DNA from: an uncultured Clostridia bacterium
GTDB taxonomy: Bacteria > Bacillota > Clostridia > Christensenellales > Borkfalkiaceae
DNA: 64,000 nucleotides
Assembly: GCA_947627565.1 (NCBI GenBank)
Contig: CANQWO010000003.1
Location: forward strand, 1-64,000
Reading direction: 5' to 3'
In this document: positions 34,799-43,126 of the stretch, piece by piece
Numbering within the stretch: position 1 is the first letter of the stretch
How the letters are laid out: the number at the start of each line of letters is the position of its first letter
The notes under the pieces: model-generated
Databases searched by the model: none
Told to the model about the DNA's origin: nothing
Seen by the model: only the letters and a program-made list of their open reading frames with translations
Made by a program: the position numbers and the translations under genes

Positions 34799-35986
34799 TT
34801 ACAGAATATATTGCCGCCGTCCCTCTTGAAGATCGCGCCAGACGGGGGACATGTTGCGAAGATAGGTGACGACTTCGGGCACCGCCTCGAGTAGATAATC
34901 GACGTCGGCCTCGGTGTTTTCCGCGCCGAGCGTCAGCCGCAGAGAGCCGTGCGCGACGTCGTGCACCCGCCCGATGGCGAGCAAGACGTGCGAGGGATCG
35001 AGCGAGCCCGACGTGCACGCCGAGCCGGACGAGGCGCAGATGCCCTTTTCGTCGAGGAGCAGGAGGAGCGATTCGCCCTCGATGCCCTCGAAGCAGAAGC
35101 TGATGTTCCCGGGCAGACGCAGCGTCCTGTCGCCGTTCAACGCGCAGTGGGGGATCTTGGAGAGCCCGTCGATGAGCTTGTCCTGCAACCGCTTCAAGAC
35201 GGCGGACGACCTACCCATGTCTGCGATGGAGGCTTCGAGAGCGGCCGTCATGCCCGCGATGGCGGGGAGATCTTCCGTGCCCGCGCGCTTGTTCTTTTCC
35301 TGTGCGCCGCCCTCGATGAGCGGAGTAAGCGGCGCGCCGCGCTTGGCGAAGAGCACGCCGACGCCCTTGGGCCCCGTAAACTTATGCGCCGAGAGGGCGA
35401 GATAGTCGCAACCGATCTCCTTGACGTCGACGGGAATGTGCCCGACGGCCTGGACCGCGTCGGTATGGAAGAGAACGCCGCGCCGTCTGCAAATTTCCCC
35501 GACCTCGTTGACGGGTTGGATGGTGCCGATCTCGTTGTTGGCCAGCATGACCGAGACGAGGGCGCAATTTTCATCGATGGAGGCCTCCAATTGCTTGACG
35601 TCGACGATGCCGTTCGGCTTCACGGGTACGAGCACGACCTCAAAGCCCTCCCGTTCGAGTTTTTTCAGAGTATGGAGGACGGCGTGGTGCTCGATGGCGG
35701 TGGAGACCAGCTTTTTCTTGCCCTTCTTCGCGCCCGCATAGGCGGCCGAGCGGATGGCCTGGTTGTCGCTTTCGCTCCCGCCCGAAGTGAAATAGATCTC
35801 ACGCGGATCGGCGTTGATGGCGCGGGCGATGCGTCCGCGGCAGTCTTCGAGGACCTCCTTTGCCCGTTGGCCGAGGCTGTGCAAGCTGGAGGGGTTTCCA
35901 TAGAATTGCGCGGCCGTCTCGCTGTACGCTTTGAGCGCGACATCGGACATCTTGGTCGTGGCCGCATGGTCTGCATAGACAAACAT
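34799..35986 (-). CDS. iscS: Cysteine desulfurase
   Basis: A PLP enzyme that takes sulfur from cysteine for Fe-S clusters and tRNA thiolation, 395 residues. The PLP lysine is in LSAHKFTGPKG, the PLP-contacting His in AIEHHAVL, and the catalytic Cys in CASSGSACTSG. It is a normal-length class V aminotransferase-fold NifS/IscS. AGGAGC precedes the ATG at 35984-35986. It is the first gene of the isc operon and has a promoter with an overlapping palindrome. One motif variant encodes SIADMGRSS. Confidence 0.95.
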   Translation of the reverse strand: MFVYADHAATTKMSDVALKAYSETAAQFYGNPSSLHSLGQRAKEVLEDCRGRIARAINADPREIYFTSGGSESDNQAIRSAAYAGAKKGKKKLVSTAIEHHAVLHTLKKLEREGFEVVLVPVKPNGIVDVKQLEASIDENCALVSVMLANNEIGTIQPVNEVGEICRRRGVLFHTDAVQAVGHIPVDVKEIGCDYLALSAHKFTGPKGVGVLFAKRGAPLTPLIEGGAQEKNKRAGTEDLPAIAGMTAALEASIADMGRSSAVLKRLQDKLIDGLSKIPHCALNGDRTLRLPGNISFCFEGIEGESLLLLLDEKGICASSGSACTSGSLDPSHVLLAIGRVHDVAHGSLRLTLGAENTEADVDYLLEAVPEVVTYLRNMSPVWRDLQEGRRQYIL

Positions 35987-35996
35987 GGGATGCTCC

Positions 35997-36050
35997 TATA
36001 ATTCCTATCTTTTCGATAGGAATTATAACATAGGATGTGCGGGAAGTCAA
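35997..36050 (-). promoter_or_regulatory. isc promoter with overlapping palindromic operator
   Basis: On the minus strand TTGACT (36045-36050), 17 bases, TATAAT (36022-36027). The -10 box forms one arm of a perfect 13-base inverted repeat, 35997-36009 with 36015-36027 (TATAATTCCTATC and its complement, 5-base centre), running over the transcription start to the iscS ribosome binding site. This is where an Rrf2-family repressor would be expected; IscR is the obvious candidate. Confidence 0.65.
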
Positions 36051-36059
36051 GCATTTTGC

Positions 36060-36186
36060 ATAAGAAAGGGGAGAAAGAGTTTATGAAATTAGTTTGCGAA
36101 AGGTTCACGAAAAGGGTTCACGAATTTCTATCATATAGAAGCTTTTTATAATAAAGGCATAGAAATTCCGTGAGGATTTAAGAAGG
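36060..36186. other. AT-rich intergenic DNA with imperfect inverted repeats
   Basis: Contains TTCACGAA twice and CACGAATTTCTA (36119) facing TAGAAATTCCGTG (36163). No open frame. The arms resemble the hairpins bounding the element upstream of dnaJ. Confidence 0.4.
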
Positions 36187-36640
36187 TGCATCTCATAGCG
36201 ATTCGCCCACACCCATGTCTGCCATCAAAGACAATAAGCGTGCGGTGGCGTGGCAAATTGAGACGCGCAGCGCAAAAGCGTGGTTTTGCTCGCGCAAATG
36301 ATTTGGAACGCCCCACCCCCAGCCCCCTCCCGAGGGAGGGGGTGAAAAGAGCGCCTCCTTGGGGAGGAGCTGTCACGAAGTGACTGAGGTGGGGCCCTTC
36401 CCCCTTCACCGCCTTCGGCGGAGCTTCCCCCCTTCGAGGGGGGCCCACCTCGCTGTCCCCCCGAAGGGGGAAAGTGGCCGAATTTATGAGGCCGAAAGGG
36501 GGGCCGCAATTTTCGCTCAACAGCCCGGTGGGCTGTGAGCGGCGGCGCGACATGAGCGGTGGCCTCCACGAAGGGGCCGCAGGCGGTCTCTGCCGCCAAA
36601 GCGCGGACATGCCCCCGTCGTTTCACGTCATTCGGTGGGA
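36186..36640. repeat. Mosaic of dispersed intergenic repeats, copy 2 (inverted)
   Basis: Blocks shared in reverse complement with 27.7-28.34 kb: 36231-36259 (with 28195-28219), 36357-36391 (with 27851-27885), 36448-36480 (with 27757-27789) and 36503-36598 (with 28243-28338). The block order differs between the two loci, so they are mosaics rather than simple copies. A CCTCCCGAGGGAGGGGG palindrome is at about 36320 and a CGGACATG copy at 36604. No gene is seen. Confidence 0.75.
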
Positions 36641-36698
36641 AAACCAAAGAGTGAAAACCCTCGCTGTTCTTCACCGCGCTCCCCCTAAAAAAATAAGG

Positions 36699-36732
36699 TA
36701 AAAAAAAAAGATCTTACGATATAGGTAAGATC
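36699..36732 (-). terminator. Terminator of the XRE gene
   Basis: GATCTTAC / GTAAGATC stem. Read on the minus strand it is followed by ten T. Confidence 0.8.
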
Positions 36733-36737
36733 CTTTG

Positions 36738-36944
36738 TTAGTCTTCAAGCCCGAGGAGATAATCCACCGATTCCCCGAAAAACTTCGCCATATCCGCAAG
36801 AAGGGAAAGCGGAGGTTCGCGTTGACCTTTTTCATAATGCAAATAGGTAACGCTGTGGATTTTCAGCGCATCTGCGACTTCTTTTTGCGTAAGTCCGCGC
36901 TCTTCTCGAAGTTCTTTTAATCTTTTTCCCAAAATTATCTCCAT
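36738..36944 (-). CDS. XRE-family repressor
   Basis: A 68-residue single-domain helix-turn-helix protein: LGKRLKELREERGLTQKEVADAL, then HSVTYLHYEKGQREPPLSLLADMAKFFGESVDYLLGLED, a textbook Cro/C1-type HTH_3. The ATG at 36942-36944 gives the usual N-terminus; an alternative ATG at 36954-36956 would add four residues, and neither has a clear ribosome binding site. It is divergent from the gene at 37028, and two palindromes in between are plausible operators. It most likely represses that gene and perhaps itself. Confidence 0.85.
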   Translation of the reverse strand: MEIILGKRLKELREERGLTQKEVADALKIHSVTYLHYEKGQREPPLSLLADMAKFFGESVDYLLGLED

Positions 36945-36949
36945 AACAC

Positions 36950-37003
36950 TTGACATATTACCATTTTGGTAGTAAAATAGAAGAGAACTACCAAATTGGT
37001 AGC
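36950..37003 (+). promoter_or_regulatory. Promoter with two palindromic operators
   Basis: TTGACA (36950-36955), 17 bases, TAAAAT (36973-36978). One palindrome, TACCATTTTGGTA (36959-36971), lies in the spacer, and another, CTACCAAATTGGTAG (36988-37002), just after the -10 box. Both share TACCA and TGGTA half-sites. A repressor bound at both would block RNA polymerase. Confidence 0.75.
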
Positions 37004-37027
37004 AAATGAAAAACGGAGGTAACTATT

Positions 37028-37363
37028 ATGGGCTTTTTGGGCGCAATGAAGGGCGCAAACAACAACTGGGGGGTGTGCACATCTTCCGATTTTAAGGGAC
37101 CGTGCTATCTCGGTCCCAAGAACCTTGTGAACAATTCCGCGCAGGAACTGATGATTTCCGGCACGGGCTTGGCGCAGGAATATGTTTTCACGGGGAAAGA
37201 TGTCAAGAGCTGTGAAGTCAAGGCGAGCGGAGCGGCTTGGATCTGGTTTCATATCGAATTTGTCGACGGAAAACATATCGAATTTTTCATGTCCTCCATC
37301 GTCGACCAACAGGGAAAGATTTCCATGCACTTACTCAATTTTATTTCATTTATGAAGATGTAA
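37028..37363 (+). CDS. Small protein of unknown function under XRE control
   Basis: A 111-residue soluble protein. ACGGAGG seven bases before the ATG at 37028 fixes the start. The sequence MGFLGAMKGANNNWG is followed by a probably beta-rich domain (PCYLGPKNLVNNSAQELMISG, YVFTGKDVKSCEVKASG, WIWFHIEFVDGKHIEFFMSS), which resembles PH-like or short bacterial domains of unknown function. No signal peptide. It stands alone between a tightly controlled promoter and a strong terminator. A stress, phage or toxin-related role would fit the arrangement, but nothing in the sequence shows it. Confidence 0.7.
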   Translation: MGFLGAMKGANNNWGVCTSSDFKGPCYLGPKNLVNNSAQELMISGTGLAQEYVFTGKDVKSCEVKASGAAWIWFHIEFVDGKHIEFFMSSIVDQQGKISMHLLNFISFMKM

Positions 37364-37372
37364 ACGACCTGA

Positions 37373-37406
37373 AAAAGCCGCGCGCATTTGAATGCGCGCG
37401 GCTTTT
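37373..37406 (+). terminator. Terminator of the XRE-controlled gene
   Basis: AAAAGCCGCGCGCATT / AATGCGCGCGGCTTTT stem with a 2-base loop. Confidence 0.9.
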
Positions 37407-37564
37407 CTAAGCCTGTTTGCAGGCACGCACGCTGACGCCGGTATGCCTTATATCATAGCGCGGGGGAAGGAGGAAAGTAAACCGATTTTCTATATATATG
37501 ATATAAAAGGGTAGAAAAAAAGGACCTTACGGTATGGTAGGATCCTTTTTATGATTGATCTCTG

Positions 37565-37639
37565 CTGTAAAGATATATATGTCCCGACAGGAAGATTTAT
37601 TTTGTATCTTTCTTGTAAATAGGGGTTGTATCTTTACAG
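37565..37639. repeat. Spaced 11-base inverted repeat
   Basis: CTGTAAAGATA (37565-37575) and TATCTTTACAG (37629-37639), 53 bases apart, downstream of rpsR. A separate imperfect hairpin (37515-37551) beside it may be the rpsF-ssb-rpsR terminator. Confidence 0.5.
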
Positions 37640-37649
37640 TTTTTGTCGC

Positions 37650-37985
37650 TTAGTCGGCCTTGAAGGGCAGAAGAGCGGCGACGCGGGCGCGCTTGATCGC
37701 AACCGAGAGCTCTCTCTGGTGCTTTGCGCAGGTGCCCGTCATTCTGCGGGGGAGGATCTTGCCGCCCTCCGCGATGAACTTTCTCAGTTTCGCCGTTTCT
37801 TTATAGTTGATCTCCGATTTCTCCTGGCAGAAGAGGCAGACCTTCTTGAAGTTCTGCTTTTTGAACCCTTTTTTCGCAGGACGCTCGCCGCGGTCACCCT
37901 TTTCGCGGGGCGCGGGAGTTTCCGTTGCGGGGGCTTCGCTTTCGGCTTCTTCGACGGGAGCGGTCACAACTTCGTTTTCTTCCAT
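37650..37985 (-). CDS. rpsR: Ribosomal protein bS18 with N-terminal extension
   Basis: A 30S subunit protein, 111 residues. The conserved core starts at about residue 48: [17 protein letters not shown], then [41 protein letters not shown]. Three Cys suggest the zinc-type (C+) form. The N-terminal 47 residues are an extra acidic-to-basic tail ([28 protein letters not shown]) not present in the standard 75-80 residue protein. AAGGAGA precedes the ATG at 37983-37985. It is the last gene of rpsF-ssb-rpsR. Confidence 0.95.
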   Translation of the reverse strand: MEENEVVTAPVEEAESEAPATETPAPREKGDRGERPAKKGFKKQNFKKVCLFCQEKSEINYKETAKLRKFIAEGGKILPRRMTGTCAKHQRELSVAIKRARVAALLPFKAD

Positions 37986-38116
37986 AACGATGTCTCCTTT
38001 TTAGATTTCACAAAACGCCGCAAACGGCATTCCGTGAGGGATTGGCCCGGAACGGGCAGTGGGTTGCGCACGGCGCACGCCGAGCGCGGGCGCCGAAAAC
38101 AGGCGCCGGGAAACGC

Positions 38117-38554
38117 TTAAAACGGGATATCGCCGTCGTCGTCGAAGGATTCGAGCTGCGGCTTCCGTTTTTGGGGAACGCTGCGTTGCTGGTCGGGAGC
38201 AGGGGTAGGGGTGTCGTAGAGATCGTCGCCGCCCGAACTTCTCGAATTGAGAAATTCCACATCCTGCGCAATGACGTCGACCGCGGTGCGGCGCTGGCCC
38301 TGGTTATCTTCGTAGTTCCGGATCTGGATACTGCCGGAGACGGCGACCTTGGAGCCCTTTTTCACATACCGCGCGACGGTATCGGCAAGGCCGCGCCAAG
38401 CGGTGACGTTGAAGAAATCCGTCTGGCGTTCGCCGTCTTGAGACGTATAGGAGCGGTTGACCGCGATCGCAAAGTGGCAGACGCTGACGCCGCCGCCCGT
38501 CTCTGTGAGTTCGGGGTCGCATGTGAGATTTCCGATCAAAAACACCTTATTCAT
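38117..38554 (-). CDS. ssb: Single-stranded DNA-binding protein
   Basis: 145 residues: N-terminal OB fold (MNKVFLIGNLTCDPEL, GERQTDFFNVTAWRGLAD, YVKKGSKVAVSGSIQIRNY), a flexible Gln/Pro linker and the acidic tail DDDGDIPF that docks repair and replication proteins. It binds ssDNA as a tetramer. It sits in the conserved rpsF-ssb-rpsR order, three bases after the rpsF stop codon, and 131 bases before rpsR. Confidence 0.97.
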   Translation of the reverse strand: MNKVFLIGNLTCDPELTETGGGVSVCHFAIAVNRSYTSQDGERQTDFFNVTAWRGLADTVARYVKKGSKVAVSGSIQIRNYEDNQGQRRTAVDVIAQDVEFLNSRSSGGDDLYDTPTPAPDQQRSVPQKRKPQLESFDDDGDIPF

Positions 38555-38557
38555 TTC

Positions 38558-38845
38558 CTATTCCTCTACTTTTGTGATGACGCGGCGCAAAACATCGCTC
38601 GAGATCCCCGCAACGCGGTCGAGCTCGGCGATCGTGCTGCCAGGTGCTCTGAAGGTCATGAGCGTGAAGAAAGCATCCGTTCTGTCTTGAATGGGGTAAG
38701 CCGTCTTTTTGACGCCCCACTTGTCGGTTGCTTCCACGCTGCCGCCCATGTTGGAGACGATGTCGGCGTACTTTTTGAGTTCGGCCTCTCTTGCGTCTTC
38801 CTCCATGTCGCTTCTGAGCAGAATGAGCATTTCGTATTTCTGCAT
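38558..38845 (-). CDS. rpsF: Ribosomal protein bS6
   Basis: 95 residues: YEMLILLRSDMEEDAREAEL, then WGVKKTAYPIQDRTDAFF and a C-terminal ISSDVLRRVITKVEE, matching bS6, the partner of bS18 in the 30S platform. The ATG at 38843-38845 follows GGGAGGT by six bases; a longer frame upstream has no ribosome binding site. First gene of the rpsF-ssb-rpsR operon. Confidence 0.96.
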   Translation of the reverse strand: MQKYEMLILLRSDMEEDAREAELKKYADIVSNMGGSVEATDKWGVKKTAYPIQDRTDAFFTLMTFRAPGSTIAELDRVAGISSDVLRRVITKVEE

Positions 38846-38869
38846 AGGTTTACCTCCCGGACTTATTCG

Positions 38870-38900
38870 GCGCACGATCCGAAAAGGCTCGTTCGTGCGC
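38870..38900 (-). promoter_or_regulatory. Hairpin in the rpsF leader, possible autoregulatory site
   Basis: GCGCACGA / TCGTGCGC stem with a 15-base loop between the transcription start and the rpsF ribosome binding site. S6-S18 binding to its own leader RNA is known in many bacteria; whether this hairpin is that element is uncertain. Confidence 0.35.
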
Positions 38901-38923
38901 AAGGCTTACGACTTTTCTCAAGT

Positions 38924-38952
38924 ATTATACAGGTTTTTTACGGAGAAGTCAA
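38924..38952 (-). promoter_or_regulatory. Promoter of rpsF-ssb-rpsR
   Basis: On the minus strand TTGACT (38947-38952), 17 bases, TATAAT (38924-38929). Confidence 0.8.
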
Positions 38953-38994
38953 CCGGTTTTGGACCATGCTCCCCGCAAATTGTGAAATTTTTAC

Positions 38995-41900
38995 TTAACC
39001 GCCTTGACCTGCAAGGAATTTGGTGAAGTCAAATCCGGAATCCTTCAGATAGTTGGCTAAGAAGTCCATATCCGTAAACGCAGTTATGAACGGAACAAGC
39101 TCGGAGATGGAGATATCGCTAAGATCGGTTACTTTGCGGTAAACTGTCTTTTCCTGATCTAGCCCTGTATCCTGATCATGCTCTTTATATGTGTGCTCAA
39201 ACACGACTCCGGTCTTTCCTAACGAAACGAAAGGATCATCGGGCAGAATGCGGACGAAGTAGAGCTTCCAAAGCGTGGTGTCGTTCAGCGTGGTATTGAC
39301 TTCCGTGATACTGTCAGCGATCTCGGTGAGCTTGGGGTCGCCGTTGAAAGTGATCGTGCCGGGCGTTCCGGGCGTCGTTTCGTTTTTGTCTTTGTCGTAG
39401 GTAGGAGCTACTTCGCCCTTGATCCCGCCGAGGAGAAGGAACCACACGCCCGAGACGTAGCGGTCGAGCTGCGCTTCGCCATCATAATAGCGTTCTTCGA
39501 CGGATTCGCTGAGCGGGTAAGTTTTCGTTGCGTTCTCTTTTTCGTAATACTTTTCCTCGAGCTCCACGCGGGTGAGGATATAGCTGGTAGAGGTCGTTAC
39601 ACCTTCTGCGGTTGTGGTCTCGGTGATGATATTGACTTCCTTCTCGTTGAGCTTCCACTTGCCGCTCTCTGAATCTTGCGTGAGCGGGGTGCCGTTGAGC
39701 TTATAGCCCGTGACGACCTCTTCGACTTCGACCCTGACCTTTTTCTTTTCGGCGTTCTCGCCTTCTCCCGCGACTTCCTTGTAATAATACCAACCGCCGA
39801 AGCCGTCGGGCTTAAGGTCTGCATCGGTGATTCCCTCGGAAAGGGAAACATAGTCGACGTGGGCAGGTACGGTCTCGGTGGCTTCCACATAGACGACTTC
39901 CTTCTTTTCGGCTATGACCGTCAGAACGTCTTTCTTGTTGTAATAGCTATATGCTTCGCCGTCATCGTTGTAGTCGCGGAGAACTTTGCCCGCATAGAGG
40001 GTGTCGGTACCTTTTTCGAAATAGCCCTTGAGAACCTCGGTATCAGTTCCTTCGTTTTTGACGAACAAACGGGTCTCCAAATTTTCCGGCGCATATGCCT
40101 CGGGCAGATAATTCTTGCCGTGGTTGGTATTATGATTGTTAAAGTAGTCTTCGTAGAGTTTTTGATAGGTCTTTTCGTTTTCGATCTTCATGTAGGAATA
40201 GATTTCGTCGCCGAAGATCGTGCTGATGGTGAGATTTTCGATGTCGTTTGAGAGGGACGCGACGGTGCTGTTCGCAAGGCCTTTCAAGATCGTATTTTTA
40301 CTCACATCGCCGAGAAGTTCGGTGAGCGTAAGTTCGTCGATACCGTCCTGCAATCTTCCGACCTGCGTATCTTTAAGGGCGTTAAGGATATGGTCGTCCG
40401 AATTGATCGTGATGACGTCGCTGAGCTTCAGCGATTCGATTTTATCGGAATCGGAGAGATCGCCGATACGCCAATTTTTAATGGCGGCCATGAGCCCAGT
40501 GGTGTTGCTTGAGACATTGATGATCTGGCCGATGCGGAGGCGTTCGATGCGGGTTTGATTCTGCAGATCGGAGATTTGCCAATCCTGCATGGCTTGCAAA
40601 ATGCCCGAAGTATTTGTGTCGATCGTGATGATCTCGGAGAGCTTGAGCGATTCGATGGTATTTTGATTTTGCAAGTCTTTGAGCGACTTCTTCCTGAGCG
40701 CCCACATGATGTTGGACGTATCGCCCTGTTCTTCCCCCTTGATATCGAGCACTTCCCCGATGGTGAGCGACTCGATCTTATTCTGGTCATTGAGGTCGTT
40801 GAGCGTCCAATCCTTCATCGCGAGCAGAATGCCCGAGCTACCGGTATCGCCGGGTTTTTGGGGATCCTTTTCGTGGATATCGAGGATGTCGGAGAGGTGA
40901 AGATCGTTGATCTTATCCTGATTCTTGAGGTCGTCGAGCGTCCAATTCTTCATGGCGCGCATGATGTTCGAGCTGTCGCTGTCGATCTCCATCACGTCGC
41001 CGATCTTCATGCCTTCGAGAAGCCCTGCGTCTTTTTCGGTGAGGGCTCCCACCGTGCGCTTGGGATAGAGGACGTTGTCGTCGGAATCGGGGTCGAAGCC
41101 CTCCGCATTGGGATCGGGCAGCATTTGAACGCCAGTGGCGTTCCCCTCGCTGTCGTATGTATAGACATATGTTCCGCCGCCGACGTATTGCTTTTCCGTC
41201 GTATCATTTCCCTCATCGTCCTTGACGAACTCCGTCTTGTAGTGGCCGTTCTCGTCGAGCAAGTAGCCGTGTTCATCCACCGGCCGCCCCTCGGCATCTT
41301 TCGAATCCTTATAAGGGGTTGTACCCTTGGCCATTTCGGGGCCGTAGGCGAGGTAATGCATGACCTTATCGGAGTCGATCTTGATGCTCATGAGCGTCTC
41401 GACTTCCATCTTGTTGATGATGTCGTTGGAGCTTTCGGTGAGCTGGCCGACGGTGGTGGGGTAGTCCGTGTCGTGGCCCTCCAACATGACGACATTGCCG
41501 TTTTCGATCTTGTAATCCACGCCCTCGGTCCCGTAGCAGAGGGCGAGCATGAGCGCGTTGCTCTCCTTGTCCTCGTCGGAAACGTCGGTGCCGATGCCGA
41601 GCATGGTGCCGAGCTCGAGGTCGTTGATGAGCTCGTTGGAGTTCTCGGTGAGTTCTTTGATGGTGGTGGCCTTCTTGCCCTCCAACATGACGACGGTGCC
41701 GTTTTCGATCTTGTAATCCACGCCCTCGGTCCCATAGCAGAGGGTGAGCATCAGGGCGTTATCCTTCTTCTTCTCGTCGGTGACGTTGGTGCCGATGCCG
41801 AGCATGGTGCCGAGCTCGAGGTCGTTGATGACGGCGTTGGGGGAATCGATGAGGTCGTCGATGGAGGTGGGATAGATGAATTTCTCGTCCTCCGCGCCTT

Positions 41901-42987
41901 CCTCGCCCTCCGTGTCGGCCAAGGTCTTGGCGGTATTCGCGGCGTCCGCGGAATCTTTTTGCGCTTTCTTCGCCGCCAAATTGTCGGCGTCGACCTTGAC
42001 CATGCCTTCGACGATGGTATAGTCGCCGTTGACCACATGATATTTTCCGTTTTCGTCTTTGGTATAATCGCTGCTGTATTTGCCGTAGCAGAGGGCATAG
42101 AGCATGGCGCTGTCGCCGAGCGCTTTCTCCTCCGAGGCGTTCTTATTGAGGCCCATGAGGGTGCCGAGGCGCACGGTGCCGAGCGAGCCCATGATGTCCG
42201 TCATGAAATCGTTGACGACGAGGGGCGCTCTGCCGCCCTCGATGGGGACGATGTTGCCGTTTGCGTCGTATTCGAAGTCTTCTCCCTCTTCGCCGTAGAA
42301 GATGGCGATGACCATGGGATCGGTGACGCCGAGGGAAGTCGCCACCTTGCCGATCTCGATGTTCTTCAAGACATCGTCAACCAGATAGCTCGAGAATTCG
42401 GAGAACTTGGTCGCCTTGAGGACCTCGCGGTCGTAGGTGATGCCGTATTTGTCGGCGGCGCTGTCGAGCTTATCGAGCAAGGTATCGACGAGGGGGGTAT
42501 ACTTGGAGATATCGTTGAGGTCGTCGATGCCGCCCTTCATGTCGTTGGCGACGGTGGTGATGAGCTGCAGGACGGACATGTCGAGATAGTCGTCGCGCAA
42601 CAGGTTCCCGGCATTGGAGCCGAGCAGGGTGCGCATCTTGGCCTTCGTGCCCGCCCAGACGCCCACGCCCACGAGGCCGCCGAGCACGACGAAAATGCCG
42701 AAGAAGAACGCAAGGCACACGGCGACGATGCCGCGCAGTCTGCCGCGGGGGAGATAGTGGGCACGGGGATAGATGAGTTGTTTGTCGACCAGCTCCTTTT
42801 CGAGGGCGACCTTCTCCAACTCATTCATGTATTCTCTATTTTCTTCGTTTACGCTGATCTTTTTGACGGGGTCGCCCCACTCGTCGGTATACAGCCGCTT
42901 CGATTCCGGAAGCGTTTTTTTCTTGACGGGATCGCCCCATTCGTCGTATTGGATCTGTTGATTGTCGAAGTCGTTGTTTTTACCCAT
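38995..42987 (-). CDS. Giant repeat-containing membrane-anchored protein
   Basis: A 1330-residue protein. The cytoplasmic N-terminus carries the sequence DEWGDPVKK twice (about residues 15-43), followed by one membrane segment (IVAVCLAFFFGIFVVLGGLVG, about 87-110). The outside part has two repeat families: blocks of some 75 residues with NDLELGTMLGIGT, ALMLTLCYGTEGVDYKIENG and VVMLEG (about residues 260-540), and seven or more blocks of about 40 residues of the form SGILLAMKDWTLNDLND with IESLTIGEVLDI (about 670-930). The rest is Glu/Lys/Tyr-rich and lacks an anchor signal. GAGGT precedes the ATG at 42985-42987, and a TTGCAA-17-TATAAT promoter lies upstream. No family recognised; a cell-envelope role is inferred. 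Confidence 0.75.
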   Translation of the reverse strand: MGKNNDFDNQQIQYDEWGDPVKKKTLPESKRLYTDEWGDPVKKISVNEENREYMNELEKVALEKELVDKQLIYPRAHYLPRGRLRGIVAVCLAFFFGIFVVLGGLVGVGVWAGTKAKMRTLLGSNAGNLLRDDYLDMSVLQLITTVANDMKGGIDDLNDISKYTPLVDTLLDKLDSAADKYGITYDREVLKATKFSEFSSYLVDDVLKNIEIGKVATSLGVTDPMVIAIFYGEEGEDFEYDANGNIVPIEGGRAPLVVNDFMTDIMGSLGTVRLGTLMGLNKNASEEKALGDSAMLYALCYGKYSSDYTKDENGKYHVVNGDYTIVEGMVKVDADNLAAKKAQKDSADAANTAKTLADTEGEEGAEDEKFIYPTSIDDLIDSPNAVINDLELGTMLGIGTNVTDEKKKDNALMLTLCYGTEGVDYKIENGTVVMLEGKKATTIKELTENSNELINDLELGTMLGIGTDVSDEDKESNALMLALCYGTEGVDYKIENGNVVMLEGHDTDYPTTVGQLTESSNDIINKMEVETLMSIKIDSDKVMHYLAYGPEMAKGTTPYKDSKDAEGRPVDEHGYLLDENGHYKTEFVKDDEGNDTTEKQYVGGGTYVYTYDSEGNATGVQMLPDPNAEGFDPDSDDNVLYPKRTVGALTEKDAGLLEGMKIGDVMEIDSDSSNIMRAMKNWTLDDLKNQDKINDLHLSDILDIHEKDPQKPGDTGSSGILLAMKDWTLNDLNDQNKIESLTIGEVLDIKGEEQGDTSNIMWALRKKSLKDLQNQNTIESLKLSEIITIDTNTSGILQAMQDWQISDLQNQTRIERLRIGQIINVSSNTTGLMAAIKNWRIGDLSDSDKIESLKLSDVITINSDDHILNALKDTQVGRLQDGIDELTLTELLGDVSKNTILKGLANSTVASLSNDIENLTISTIFGDEIYSYMKIENEKTYQKLYEDYFNNHNTNHGKNYLPEAYAPENLETRLFVKNEGTDTEVLKGYFEKGTDTLYAGKVLRDYNDDGEAYSYYNKKDVLTVIAEKKEVVYVEATETVPAHVDYVSLSEGITDADLKPDGFGGWYYYKEVAGEGENAEKKKVRVEVEEVVTGYKLNGTPLTQDSESGKWKLNEKEVNIITETTTAEGVTTSTSYILTRVELEEKYYEKENATKTYPLSESVEERYYDGEAQLDRYVSGVWFLLLGGIKGEVAPTYDKDKNETTPGTPGTITFNGDPKLTEIADSITEVNTTLNDTTLWKLYFVRILPDDPFVSLGKTGVVFEHTYKEHDQDTGLDQEKTVYRKVTDLSDISISELVPFITAFTDMDFLANYLKDSGFDFTKFLAGQGG

Positions 42988-43029
42988 TTCGGTACCTCGC
43001 AAATGTATCAAAATTATGATTCGTAAGCT

Positions 43030-43058
43030 ATTATAATATACTTCTCGAAAAATTGCAA
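43030..43058 (-). promoter_or_regulatory. Promoter of the giant repeat protein
   Basis: On the minus strand TTGCAA (43053-43058), 17 bases, TATAAT (43030-43035). Confidence 0.75.
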
Positions 43059-43126
43059 GTACTTTTACCAAATCCGCGCGTTAACTTGGGCGGGAATTTC
43101 TTCCGTTTCGGCCTCAAAAGCGCGGG

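Noticed and set aside
40555..43026. Plus-strand 823-codon frame opposite the giant repeat protein
   Set aside because: Repeats simply reflect those of the real gene; the minus strand has the promoter, ribosome binding site and membrane segment.
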